Shown here: positions 1 to 7,402 of the stretch, piece by piece
Layout of the letters: the number at the start of each line of letters is the position of its first letter
How positions within the stretch are numbered: position 1 is the first letter of the stretch
From: CAZYTO01 sp964650405
GTDB taxonomy: Bacteria; Acidobacteriota; Thermoanaerobaculia; Gp7-AA8
Length of the DNA stretch: 16,069 bases
NCBI GenBank assembly: GCA_964650405.1
Contig: CAZYTO010000118.1
Location: 1-16,069, forward strand
Direction: 5' to 3'
Translations under genes and position numbers: made by a program
Notes under the pieces: generated by a model
Told to the model about the DNA's origin: nothing
Seen by the model: only the letters and a program-made list of their open reading frames with translations
Databases searched by the model: none

Positions 1-1413
1 CCCCACCGAAACCCCCCCACAGAGGCTGCGCCTACTGCCAAGCGGACCCCCTTGTTATACACCACAGGGCCGCAGCGGCCGGCCATCGCCTACGCAATCG
101 ACTCCGGCGAGAAGCAGACCTTCATCGTCTACGACCTCGGCGGCGGCACGTTCGACGTCTCCATCGTCCGCGCCAACAGCGAGCGCTCCTTCGACGTCCT
201 GGGGACCGGCGGCGACGCCCGGCTGGGAGGCGGCGACATTGACCAGAAGATCGTGGACTGGGTCCTCGCCAACATCCGCCGCGACCATGGCCGCGACCTG
301 AGCGGCGACATCAAAACCGTCAGCCGCATGCGCCTGGAGGCGGAGAAGGTCAAGATCAACATCTGCAACGAAGGCACCGCGCAGGAGTTCTACCTCGACA
401 ACCTCGGCGACGGAATCGCCGAGGTCACCTATCGCCTGGACGTCCCGGTCTTCGAAGAGATGGTCCGCCCCATCCTCGACAAGACGCTGGCCCAGGTCGA
501 CATCGCCCTCTCCAGCGCCAAAGGGCAGCATGACCTGACCCTCGACGACGTGGAGGCCTTCATCCTCGTCGGCGGCTCGAGCAAGATCCCGGCCGTGGCG
601 CGGGTGCTGAAGGAGCGCTACCTCAAGCCGATCAAGTCCGACCTCAATCCCGACGAAGTGGTGTCCATCGGCGCGGCCTGGATGGGCAAGGGCTACACGC
701 CCAGCCTCGGCCCGGAGATCCGTGACAACGTCGAGCGCCGCATCGATCCGGACGCCAAGGCCTTCGCCGACCACCGCGACGTGAAGGACGTGGTCAGTCA
801 CACCCTCGGCGTCGGACTCAAGGACGACGTCTACGACCGCCTCATCAGCAAGGACACGGTCATTCCGTTCAACGTCGTGCGCGACGGCTACACGAACGCG
901 GAGGACAACCAGACCACCGTCGTCATCCCGGTCTATCAGGGCGAGAGCTCGAAGGCCAGTCTCAACACGCACCTCGGTGAGGTCGTCATCCCCCTGACAC
1001 CGGAACCGAAGGGAACGCACCGCTTCGCCATCACCTTCGGCCTCGACGTCAACGCCATCTTCAAGGGCGAGGTCAAACACCACCAGACCGGCAAGATCTA
1101 TCCGATCGAGCTCGATCGCGGCAAAGGACAGATCACGGAGAAGCGGCGCATCGACCTCGCGGACATGGTCAACCAGGGACAGGTTCCGGTGGGCGGATCC
1201 GTCCCGGCAGGTGCGCCGCCCCTGAATCCGATCGAGCAGTTGATCCGGCAGGCCACCGAGAATCTGTACCGCATGCCTCCGGACCGGCCGCAGGAGATCT
1301 CCGCGCTCCTGCTCCGCCTCGACGCCGCACGCAAGTCGAATGACACGAACGAGCAGGCGGCCATCGTGGCCCAGTTGACGATGAGCCTGATGCGATCACA
1401 ACCAGCCTTCTGA
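1..1413 (+). CDS. Hsp70-family (DnaK-like) chaperone, 5' end outside window
   Basis: ATP-dependent chaperone of the Hsp70/actin-fold ATPase family, presumably cytoplasmic. The frame is open through base 1, so the N-terminal part of the ATPase domain is missing. The phosphate-2 motif DLGGGTFDVSIV starts at 133 and the adenosine motif VGGSSKIP at about 568. A beta substrate-binding domain follows (about 790-1150). Three features differ from DnaK: about 30 extra residues (roughly 685-780) lie between the ATPase end (IGAAW) and the linker; the linker reads DVVSHTLGVG, lacking the canonical VLLL run; and the C-terminal part is a helical tail of about 60 residues rather than a full lid, with no EEVD-type end. 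Bases 1-81 match the family poorly: the motif before AIAY, normally NEPTAA, reads TGPQRP here in the same register, suggesting poor sequence quality at the edge. It is followed 2 bases later by the next gene. Family is certain; client and partners are unknown. Confidence 0.9.
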   Translation, partial: PHRNPPTEAAPTAKRTPLLYTTGPQRPAIAYAIDSGEKQTFIVYDLGGGTFDVSIVRANSERSFDVLGTGGDARLGGGDIDQKIVDWVLANIRRDHGRDLSGDIKTVSRMRLEAEKVKINICNEGTAQEFYLDNLGDGIAEVTYRLDVPVFEEMVRPILDKTLAQVDIALSSAKGQHDLTLDDVEAFILVGGSSKIPAVARVLKERYLKPIKSDLNPDEVVSIGAAWMGKGYTPSLGPEIRDNVERRIDPDAKAFADHRDVKDVVSHTLGVGLKDDVYDRLISKDTVIPFNVVRDGYTNAEDNQTTVVIPVYQGESSKASLNTHLGEVVIPLTPEPKGTHRFAITFGLDVNAIFKGEVKHHQTGKIYPIELDRGKGQITEKRRIDLADMVNQGQVPVGGSVPAGAPPLNPIEQLIRQATENLYRMPPDRPQEISALLLRLDAARKSNDTNEQAAIVAQLTMSLMRSQPAF

Positions 1414-1415
1414 CG

Positions 1416-3101
1416 ATGACGCCTCACTCCCAGCAGGTACCCATCCCCGGAGGGGAGCTGCAGCTCGACGGTGAGACCATCGACCTGCACCTGGCCGCGC
1501 GCGGCGATGCCGCCTCGCGGCTGAAGGCGACCGTCACGCGGATGCAGTCGACGGGAAGGCAATTGTTCGTCGTGCCGGAGATCGTGGGCAGCACCGCCGA
1601 GCGGATGGACCTTCGGGTGCACGTCCCCGCCGCGGCGTATCAGCCCTTCGCCACAGTCGCCGCTTCCTGGCGGGAGAGCCTGGTGCTCAACCTGCCTCAC
1701 ATCCTCCGCTTCGGAGAGGCCGTGGCCGCCTCGTGCCGGTTCCTGGAAGAAAGCGGCGCCGCCCTGCTGCCGCTCTCGCCTCTCACGGTCTGGCTCGACA
1801 CGGAAAGCGGCTCATGGAAGTCACTGGCTGTTCCCGCCACCGCCGTATCGTTCGCCGACTGGGCGCGAAGCGACCCGGCATCCTGGGGGTGGACGGCTTC
1901 CGAGACGCTGCTCGGCATGGCGCCGGCCGGCGGACGATACGTGATCGGCGCGGCGCTGCACAGCGCCATCACGGGAGATCTGTTCCCGCCCCTGCTCAGC
2001 CGCCGCGAGCGCTTCCAGCGCGCCGTGCGCGGACGCGTCGGCCGTCCGTCGCTGCTTGACTCCCTCATCGCGGCCGCGATGCCGCGAAGCTTCGAAGAAG
2101 AACGACTCCTTCTCCACAAGGTCATCTTCAATCACCTTGCTCCGGCCGATTCCCGTTCCTCCCCGGAGGAGAGCGACAACCTGCTGAACGAGCTGTTCGA
2201 AACCGTCTCCGTGCGCCGCCTGTCCGCACGCTGGGAGCACGAGGGACAGCCCGCGGTGGCTCTGCATCTGTTGCAGGACTTTGCCCGAAGCGCACCGACC
2301 GAGAGTGTCCCGTGGGAGGCCATCACCCGGCTGATGGAAACACGCGGTGATCCGGGCGGAGCGCTGAGCACCGCCACGAATGCCCTCCCCACCGGAGGTT
2401 CCGAAGAGATCCGCACGTTCCTCGGCGTCCTGCGCCGTTCGGGAGGCCAGGTCGCGAACGCGATCGAGCCCCTCCGCACCGCCGTGGCAAGGCTGACCGC
2501 GACAGACGCCACGCCTGCCGCTGCCTTGCTCGCGGCGCACGTCCGGGCTCGTTACCTCGACGACCGTGACGGCGCCCGGACGATCCTCAACCGCCGCCTG
2601 GAATCGAGCTGGGACGAGGTCGTCCGTGCCGTCCTGCTGGCCCGGCTCTGCGCGGAGAGCGAGGAGTTCGAGCTGGTCAGCCGCATCGCGAAGGAAGCCC
2701 GGGCCATCATCGCCACCATTCCCTTCCGCGGCGGTGCCGGCGGGAAGTACGCCGACGCCTATCTGAGCCTGCTCAACGGAATCGCCAACTTCGCCGCCGT
2801 GGCCAGGTACCAGAACGCGTCCTTTCTCGCGGATTCCTATCGCGCCTTCGTGGATGCCATGGAGCTCGCCCTGGCGGACGGAGCGTCCGACATCATCGAC
2901 GCCGCCACGCGCTGGCTTCGCTGGATCTGTGCATTCACCGAAGTCGTGCCCGCTCCCGCCTACGCCACCATCCACACCGGAATCCGCGCCTACCTGCAGG
3001 CGCGCGGTGTGGCATCCGCAAACGACGGCACGGCCCATCCCCCGCGCGTGCCGTGGTACGACGAAGAGACGTTCTTTTCTGCACGAGGCCCGCTGAGATG
3101 A
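1416..3101 (+). CDS. Degenerate kinase-like domain fused to TPR-like helical repeats (561 aa)
   Basis: No catalytic function can be assigned. Residues about 95-215 resemble the C-lobe of a Ser/Thr protein kinase. SPLTVWLD (121-128) sits where a kinase has KPxNILLD, WTASETLLG (159-167) where the APE motif lies, and IGAALHSAITGDLFP (177-191) resembles the DVYSLGxxLxxLLTG helix. The catalytic HRD Asp is absent (LPL at 118-120), and so is the DFG Asp (LAVPA at 137-141). No glycine-rich loop or paired Lys is evident, so any kinase fold here is a pseudokinase. Residues about 220-540 are Ala/Leu/Arg-rich paired helices resembling TPR or similar solenoid repeats. The start ATG lies 2 bases after the Hsp70 stop with no clear ribosome site, suggesting coupled translation. 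The end overlaps the next gene by ATGA. The pseudokinase reading is motif-based inference; a plain helical-repeat protein is the alternative. Confidence 0.75.
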   Translation: MTPHSQQVPIPGGELQLDGETIDLHLAARGDAASRLKATVTRMQSTGRQLFVVPEIVGSTAERMDLRVHVPAAAYQPFATVAASWRESLVLNLPHILRFGEAVAASCRFLEESGAALLPLSPLTVWLDTESGSWKSLAVPATAVSFADWARSDPASWGWTASETLLGMAPAGGRYVIGAALHSAITGDLFPPLLSRRERFQRAVRGRVGRPSLLDSLIAAAMPRSFEEERLLLHKVIFNHLAPADSRSSPEESDNLLNELFETVSVRRLSARWEHEGQPAVALHLLQDFARSAPTESVPWEAITRLMETRGDPGGALSTATNALPTGGSEEIRTFLGVLRRSGGQVANAIEPLRTAVARLTATDATPAAALLAAHVRARYLDDRDGARTILNRRLESSWDEVVRAVLLARLCAESEEFELVSRIAKEARAIIATIPFRGGAGGKYADAYLSLLNGIANFAAVARYQNASFLADSYRAFVDAMELALADGASDIIDAATRWLRWICAFTEVVPAPAYATIHTGIRAYLQARGVASANDGTAHPPRVPWYDEETFFSARGPLR

Positions 3102-5062
3102 CGACGCCACTCCTGATCCTCCTTGCCGTTGCCGCCGCGCAATTCCTCCTGGTCCTGCGCGCCTTCGCCGTCGAGCGGAGAGAGGGCCTGCCTCCATCCA
3201 CCGCACGGCTGGTCATCGCCGCCGTGATCCTGGCCATCATGGCCCTGGCCGTCTGGCGCCCGTTCCGCCTCCCGGAGCGCTCGCCGAAGGCGGCTCTGGA
3301 GCAACGCATCGCCGCGAACGAGCAGGAGCTCCGCGATCTGCGGAAAGAGCTCGATTCGATCCGCCAGAGCACGACGAGTCCGGGACCGGTCACCGCCGCG
3401 CCTCGGCCTGCCCTGTCCCCGACGATGCTGGCCATCCTGATCGTCGTCTTCGCGTTCGGAACGCTGGCCATTCTTCTCTCGGGCGACCCCTCCACGCTCC
3501 TGCCGTCCTCCATTCGCGAGCGATTCGGCGACGTGACGACGCGGCGGCAACGGGCTCGCGCCGCGGCCGCACTGCAACGGCTCGCCGCCGCGGCGGACGA
3601 CGGCCGCTACGACGACGGCGCCTCGATCGCCGAGTCTATCGACGATCACCTGCTCGATCGCGTCGACGTCACGAACTACGTTTTTCTCTCCGCCTACTGC
3701 GCCGTGATGCGCGCCGGAGCCACGACGAACGCGGGCAAACGCGCCGAGCTGCTCCAGAAGCCGATCGCCGGCCTCACCGCCCTCATCGGCCGCGCGCCGG
3801 CATTCGCGGCCGGCCGGTATCTGCTCGGCGTCGCCCACGGACTGCTCGACGAGCACAAGGCGGCACTGGAGCACTTCGACGCCTCCGCGAAACCACTGGC
3901 CAAGGCCGAGCTGCCGTTCACGCACAACCGCAGCGTCTGCGTCCTCGGTCTGGCCGCGGAGAAGCTCGCTCAGAACGAAGTCCCGGCCGCGGAAGAGCTC
4001 TTCCGCCAGGTCAGGAGCCTCGAAGTCCTGGGCGATCGCGTGCAGATCATGCTGCTCGAGCACCGCGTGGCCGGCATCCGCCGCAGTCTCGCCGCCGGCC
4101 GCCTGGCCGAGGCGCGAACGGCGGTCGAAGAGCTGCGCGGCATGAAAGGCCTGCCCCGCAACGACGCCGCCGCGCTGGCGAACGCCTGCCGCGCCTTCGA
4201 CGTCCTGGTCGCCTACCGGGAAGGCGACGACGACCGCACGCTCGCCCTGGTGCGCGAGTTCGTCGCCTCCATCCTTCCCCGGAATCTTCCGCCCGTCGAC
4301 GATGAAACGGCCGACGAGTACCTCGAAGCCGCCGTCGACGCGAAATCCCTCCCCTTCAGCCGGGAAACCTTCCGCGGGTTCCTCTTCCTGCAGGCGATCG
4401 TCGCGGCGCGCGTCAGCGCGCGGGGAGGAAAGCCGCTCCAGCCGGAGCAGACGCAGGAGCTCGCCGGCGGCCTCCTGCGCGCCCTGCAGTTCGAGCCCCG
4501 CCACCGCGAAGTCCTGGCCGCCCTCGGCATCCTTTATTACTGGTTCTCCGACGACAAGCGAACCAAAGCCATGGCCTGGGTGCAGTCGGCGGTGATCATG
4601 GGCACGCGCAGCATGATTGCCCGTCGCGTGCTGGCGAAGTACCGCGCCACGGAGACGGAGCGGCAGGACCTCCTCGACCGCTTCCTGCGCAGCTCCGGCC
4701 GCTTCTTCACCGACCCCGCCGTGCGGCCGCAGGTGCGGAAGGCTCTCTCCGAGGAGCTCGGCCGGTTCCGGGAGTTCCAGCCCCTGCTCGCCGACGTGGA
4801 CGCAGCCGGCGATCTCCCTTCGCAGGACCCTTCGATCGAGTCGCTTCGGGACCGGGCCGCCTTTCTCGACTCGCTCGTCGACGACGCCATGCGCCTCGCC
4901 GAGCCCGATCGCCGCCAGCTCCTCCTCCCCATCCGCGAGGAGTACAGCCGTCTGGTCAACACTCTCGGCGCCACCGCCGCGCGCCTCGGAGAGCTCGATC
5001 AATCGATCCTCCGCGAAGTCGGCAAGATCGCCTTCGGCGCCGCCGCCAGGAGCACGACATGA
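3098..5062 (+). CDS. Membrane-anchored coiled-coil/TPR-like protein (654 aa)
   Basis: Unrecognised protein, probably an inner-membrane scaffold. The N-terminus has two hydrophobic segments (residues 4-22 and 37-54), a charged heptad-like coiled coil (64-92), a Pro/Ala linker and a third hydrophobic segment (about 109-128). The remaining roughly 520 residues are Ala/Leu/Arg-rich helical repeats. Stretches such as GRYLLGVAHGLLDEHKAALE and AAEELFRQVRSLEVLGD fit the TPR pattern, with other helical stretches near 480-520. No catalytic motif was seen. I chose the ATG at 3098 rather than an upstream start at 3053 because it gives a hydrophobic N-terminus and an ATGA overlap with the preceding stop; the upstream extension is Arg-rich and lies inside the previous gene. 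Three membrane spans would place the coiled coil and the repeat domain on opposite sides of the membrane, but the direction cannot be fixed from sequence. Expression is probably tied to the Hsp70 operon. Confidence 0.8.
   Translation: MTTPLLILLAVAAAQFLLVLRAFAVERREGLPPSTARLVIAAVILAIMALAVWRPFRLPERSPKAALEQRIAANEQELRDLRKELDSIRQSTTSPGPVTAAPRPALSPTMLAILIVVFAFGTLAILLSGDPSTLLPSSIRERFGDVTTRRQRARAAAALQRLAAAADDGRYDDGASIAESIDDHLLDRVDVTNYVFLSAYCAVMRAGATTNAGKRAELLQKPIAGLTALIGRAPAFAAGRYLLGVAHGLLDEHKAALEHFDASAKPLAKAELPFTHNRSVCVLGLAAEKLAQNEVPAAEELFRQVRSLEVLGDRVQIMLLEHRVAGIRRSLAAGRLAEARTAVEELRGMKGLPRNDAAALANACRAFDVLVAYREGDDDRTLALVREFVASILPRNLPPVDDETADEYLEAAVDAKSLPFSRETFRGFLFLQAIVAARVSARGGKPLQPEQTQELAGGLLRALQFEPRHREVLAALGILYYWFSDDKRTKAMAWVQSAVIMGTRSMIARRVLAKYRATETERQDLLDRFLRSSGRFFTDPAVRPQVRKALSEELGRFREFQPLLADVDAAGDLPSQDPSIESLRDRAAFLDSLVDDAMRLAEPDRRQLLLPIREEYSRLVNTLGATAARLGELDQSILREVGKIAFGAAARSTT
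5048..5052 (+). promoter_or_regulatory. Ribosome binding site for the 85-aa gene
   Basis: AGGAG lies six bases before the ATG at 5059, inside the end of the preceding gene. It is the clearest Shine-Dalgarno sequence in this operon and decides the start of the small gene, which otherwise could be doubted on length alone. Confidence 0.6.
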
Positions 5063-5316
5063 CCGAGAAAGATAGCCCGCGCGAAACTGCGACCGTTGGA
5101 GCCGACAGCGACGCTTCCGCTCAGGGCAGCACCCGCAGGATCAAGCTCAATGCCGAATTCCGGACGAAGCTCCTGAAGCGCCTCCCCAAGCTGACCTCCC
5201 CCGCGGCGAGCGCGGCCAAGGCCCTCGACATCGGCCACGACCTCGGCGGCGACGAGCTCGATGCGGACGAGTTTCTCCGGCCGCTCGAACCGGTCGCTCC
5301 GGCGGGCCGGCGATGA
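5059..5316 (+). CDS. Small hypothetical protein (85 aa) in the Hsp70 operon
   Basis: Unrecognised small soluble protein. It has a Ser/Thr/Glu/Asp-rich N-terminus (1-24), a basic middle stretch with the pattern RIKLNAEFRTKLLKRLPKL (about 27-45), and an acidic C-terminal tail (DELDADEFLRPLEP). This layout resembles a short linear adaptor or regulator rather than an enzyme. There are no cysteines, no signal peptide and no membrane segment. The start is supported by AGGAG at 5048-5052, six bases before the ATG, and by an ATGA overlap with the upstream gene. The stop overlaps the next ATG in the same way. Its position between the membrane scaffold and the zinc-ribbon protein suggests a subunit or linker of the same complex. 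Reality as a gene is likely because of the two tight overlaps; function is unknown. Confidence 0.7.
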   Translation: MTEKDSPRETATVGADSDASAQGSTRRIKLNAEFRTKLLKRLPKLTSPAASAAKALDIGHDLGGDELDADEFLRPLEPVAPAGRR

Positions 5317-5918
5317 GCGCCTGCACCAACTGCGGCGCGGAGCTGGCGGACAGCGCATCGCGGTGCGGCGTCTGCTCCCTTCCGCGCTCGGCGGGATCGC
5401 TGGCGCGCATCACCACCGCGGCCGATCGCGTCACCGACGAGATCATGGCCGCCGCCATGTCCCGGCCGCTGCTGGCCCGGGAAGAGGTACTGGGCTCGCT
5501 CATCCTCGACGCCGAGGCCGTGGCCCCGCTGCAGCTCTCCGAGCTCGGCGGCGGGCTGGCCCGGCTCGACGAACAGGCCCCGACCCTCGGCGAAATCGAG
5601 TCCCTCCTCACCCTGGCCGCCCCGGAGACGTCCATCGGGGGCATCGTCCTCGGCGACCTCTTCGATCGCGGCGGCCAGTACGCCGAGATCCTTCGCCGCG
5701 GCATTACGTTCCTGAAGAAGAAACGCTTCGACCTGGCCCGCGAGTGGTGGGCCCTGCAACGCAGTGAGGTGGAGAAAACGAAGCCGAAGCTCGAGCTGCT
5801 CTTCCTGCTGATGGAGCTCTACACCGCCACACTGGCCGAGGACCCCCGCGCCATCCGCGACCTCACCGCCCGCATCCGCAACCACCCGCTCTTTCACGAG
5901 GTCCGCCGGTCGAAGTGA
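5313..5918 (+). CDS. N-terminal zinc-ribbon protein with helical C-terminal domain (201 aa)
   Basis: Likely zinc-binding adaptor. The N-terminus carries two CxxC knuckles (C4-C7 and C18-C21) spaced like a short zinc ribbon of the kind found at the ends of many bacterial membrane, regulatory and scaffold proteins. Residues 25-110 are mixed helix with no recognised fold. Residues about 125-170 (LRRGITFLKKKRFDLAREWW onward) have the look of one or two TPR-like helix pairs. No membrane segment was seen. The ATG at 5313 overlaps the previous stop as ATGA, so this is the last gene of the Hsp70 operon; the next 440 bases hold only repeats. Metal binding is inferred from the four cysteines. The function is probably structural or protein-protein interaction rather than catalytic. 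Confidence 0.78.
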   Translation: MSACTNCGAELADSASRCGVCSLPRSAGSLARITTAADRVTDEIMAAAMSRPLLAREEVLGSLILDAEAVAPLQLSELGGGLARLDEQAPTLGEIESLLTLAAPETSIGGIVLGDLFDRGGQYAEILRRGITFLKKKRFDLAREWWALQRSEVEKTKPKLELLFLLMELYTATLAEDPRAIRDLTARIRNHPLFHEVRRSK

Positions 5919-6060
5919 GGACCGGCGCGGCAGGCACGCACCCACGCCGCTGAGCCCTCCGGACGATTCAAAGTCGTTCGATGTGTGCTCTGCGGCAACA
6001 CTCTGCTCTGAAGATGGGGTGTGTGGAAGGACACGAGGCAAGGAGGACTACTCAAAGCAG

Positions 6061-6170
6061 AGCCGGCCCGACCCTCTCCCCACGGGAGAGGGTCGGCTCT
6101 TGGAGCGCGCAATTCAACATGGAGTGAATCCCGCCGAAGCATTCAGCGCGGAAGAGCCGGGGTGAGGGGC
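6061..6170 (+). repeat. Hairpin repeat unit A (type 1, plus orientation)
   Basis: A 13-bp perfect stem (6068-6080 with 6084-6096, core CCCTCTCCC/GGGAGAGGG) with a 3-base loop is followed by GGAGCGCGCAATTC, a less conserved stretch, and a GCCGGGGTGAGGGG end. The same order, with closely similar sequence, occurs inverted at 12783-12882. No T-run follows the stem, so it is not a classic terminator, although it lies downstream of the Hsp70 operon. Bases 5919-6060 before it show nothing recognisable. Confidence 0.8.
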
Positions 6171-6219
6171 TTTCTGCTCGAGGCAACCCGCACCTTAGAA
6201 GGTGACCTTGGAAGGCCTT

Positions 6220-6333
6220 GACCCCTCACCCCGCCGCTCCGCTGACTGCTCCGAGGTGACTCCGTTCGGGCGATGCGCGCTCCGCGGCGACCCTCTCCCG
6301 GTGGGAGAGGGTGTCCTCACGGTGCCTTGTCGC
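6220..6333 (-). repeat. Hairpin repeat unit B (type 2, minus orientation)
   Basis: Read on the minus strand it starts GCGACAAGGCACCGTGAGG, has the CCCTCTCCC/GGGAGAGGG stem (6291-6299 with 6303-6311), then TCGCCGCGGAGCGC, and ends in GGGGTGAGGGG. Its first 60 or so bases are nearly identical to the plus strand from 12618. Units A and B face each other, tail to tail, about 50 bases apart. The unit ends 32 bases from the stop of the peroxidase gene, so the stem might also end that transcript. Confidence 0.8.
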
Positions 6334-6364
6334 TTCGCATCCACTTGGGCAAGGCCCGGCCGCG

Positions 6365-7363
6365 TCAAAGAGTCCGGAGTGCGGTGATGCTCGGAAAGAA
6401 CAGGTACGCACTGCCCCGCGTCCGCGTAAAACGGGTGAAGCCGGAGAGCGTGGTCCCATTGGCCATCTGCAGCGTGCCGCTCGGCGTGTTGTCGCCCATC
6501 AGCGCGTCGTCGAGGTTGTTGGCCACCGTGACTCCGTTCACCCACTGGGTCATGACGAATTCGAACTGCTGGCCGAGGCTCGCGCCCATGAAGTGGCCGA
6601 TGAGGCCGCGGCTCGTGGAATCGCGATCGGGATGAGCCGGGTCCCACGGCGGGCCGTACGGCAAGGCCCGGCGCAGGATGCGGTGCTTGTAGCCTTCGCC
6701 GTTCGGCGGCGGGCCGAAGCTGATCGAGGTTCGCGGATGGCTGCGGCGGATGTGGGAATCGTAGGGACACTTGCTCCCGCTCGGATCGTCGGAGTGGTCG
6801 AAGTTGTTCAATCCCGGCCCGGTGTGCGTGGCCATGGGCGTCCCGTCGGTCTGACGTCCGCAGAAGTTCGCCTGGATCACGCCCGGACCGACGCCCAGCT
6901 TCGCCGCCTGGGCGTTGACGTAATCGAAGAACGCCGGCACGTCCTGCTCCAGGATGCGGAACGCGCTGTAGCAACCGTTCTTGCCGAACGCCGGCGAGAG
7001 GGGAACCGGCAGCGTCGTACCGTCCTGGCCGGCGTAGCCGGTGACGAATTCGCCCGTGGCCACGATCGGCTGGCCGCCCAGACCGCGGTTTCTCATCGGG
7101 GCGCCGTCGATGTTCGGTTGGGAGATGCCGTCGCGGTAGCCGAAGTGCACGAAGCTGTCCGGGAGGTCGTCCGCGTCATGGGAGCCGAACGATTGGACGC
7201 CCGTCTCCTGGAACAACTGCGTCAGGGAAGCCGCCACGGCGTCGCGCGAAGCGTCGTCCATGGCCCAGGTGGAGAGAATGCCGTGGGCGGCGCCGTCGAC
7301 GCCGAGGCACAGCAGCCAGTGCTCCGGACCGCTGTCGCCGTGAAGGGCACGGCTTTTCTTCAC
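6365..7363 (-). CDS. DyP-type heme peroxidase, N-terminally truncated (332 aa)
   Basis: Dye-decolorizing peroxidase family: heme enzymes that oxidise substrates with H2O2. The GxxDG motif with the catalytic Asp is GYRDG at residues 75-79 (D78). The proximal heme ligand is probably H204 in CPYDSHIRRSHPR. The C-terminus is complete (YLFFPSITALRTL). Full-length members of this type have roughly 100-130 more residues before the point where this protein begins. Here an in-frame stop (TAA, 7394-7396) lies only 10 codons above the GTG used as start, and other minus frames upstream show no peroxidase sequence. The first ferredoxin-like half-domain is thus missing or incomplete, so activity is doubtful. 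Truncation coincides with the edge of lower-GC DNA carrying the DUF4304-type gene. No Tat or Sec signal is left. This is probably a gene remnant; a different, non-ATG start at CTG or ACG would add only a few residues. Confidence 0.82.
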   Translation of the reverse strand: MKKSRALHGDSGPEHWLLCLGVDGAAHGILSTWAMDDASRDAVAASLTQLFQETGVQSFGSHDADDLPDSFVHFGYRDGISQPNIDGAPMRNRGLGGQPIVATGEFVTGYAGQDGTTLPVPLSPAFGKNGCYSAFRILEQDVPAFFDYVNAQAAKLGVGPGVIQANFCGRQTDGTPMATHTGPGLNNFDHSDDPSGSKCPYDSHIRRSHPRTSISFGPPPNGEGYKHRILRRALPYGPPWDPAHPDRDSTSRGLIGHFMGASLGQQFEFVMTQWVNGVTVANNLDDALMGDNTPSGTLQMANGTTLSGFTRFTRTRGSAYLFFPSITALRTL

Positions 7364-7402
7364 TGCGGACCCCGGCCAGGGCAGCGTCGTTATGGGTTAG
7401 GC

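Noticed and set aside
2990..5002. Long minus-strand open frame (670 codons)
   Set aside because: It is antisense to the membrane TPR-like gene, Glu/Arg/Gly-rich with no family features, while the plus strand has membrane segments and operon overlaps.
6068..6096. Rho-independent terminator of the Hsp70 operon
   Set aside because: The stem is strong but no T-run follows, and the same stem recurs as part of a repeat family, so it is listed as a repeat.
6061..6333. CRISPR array
   Set aside because: The repeated units are paired inverted hairpins of about 110 bases, not short direct repeats with regular spacers, and there are no cas genes.
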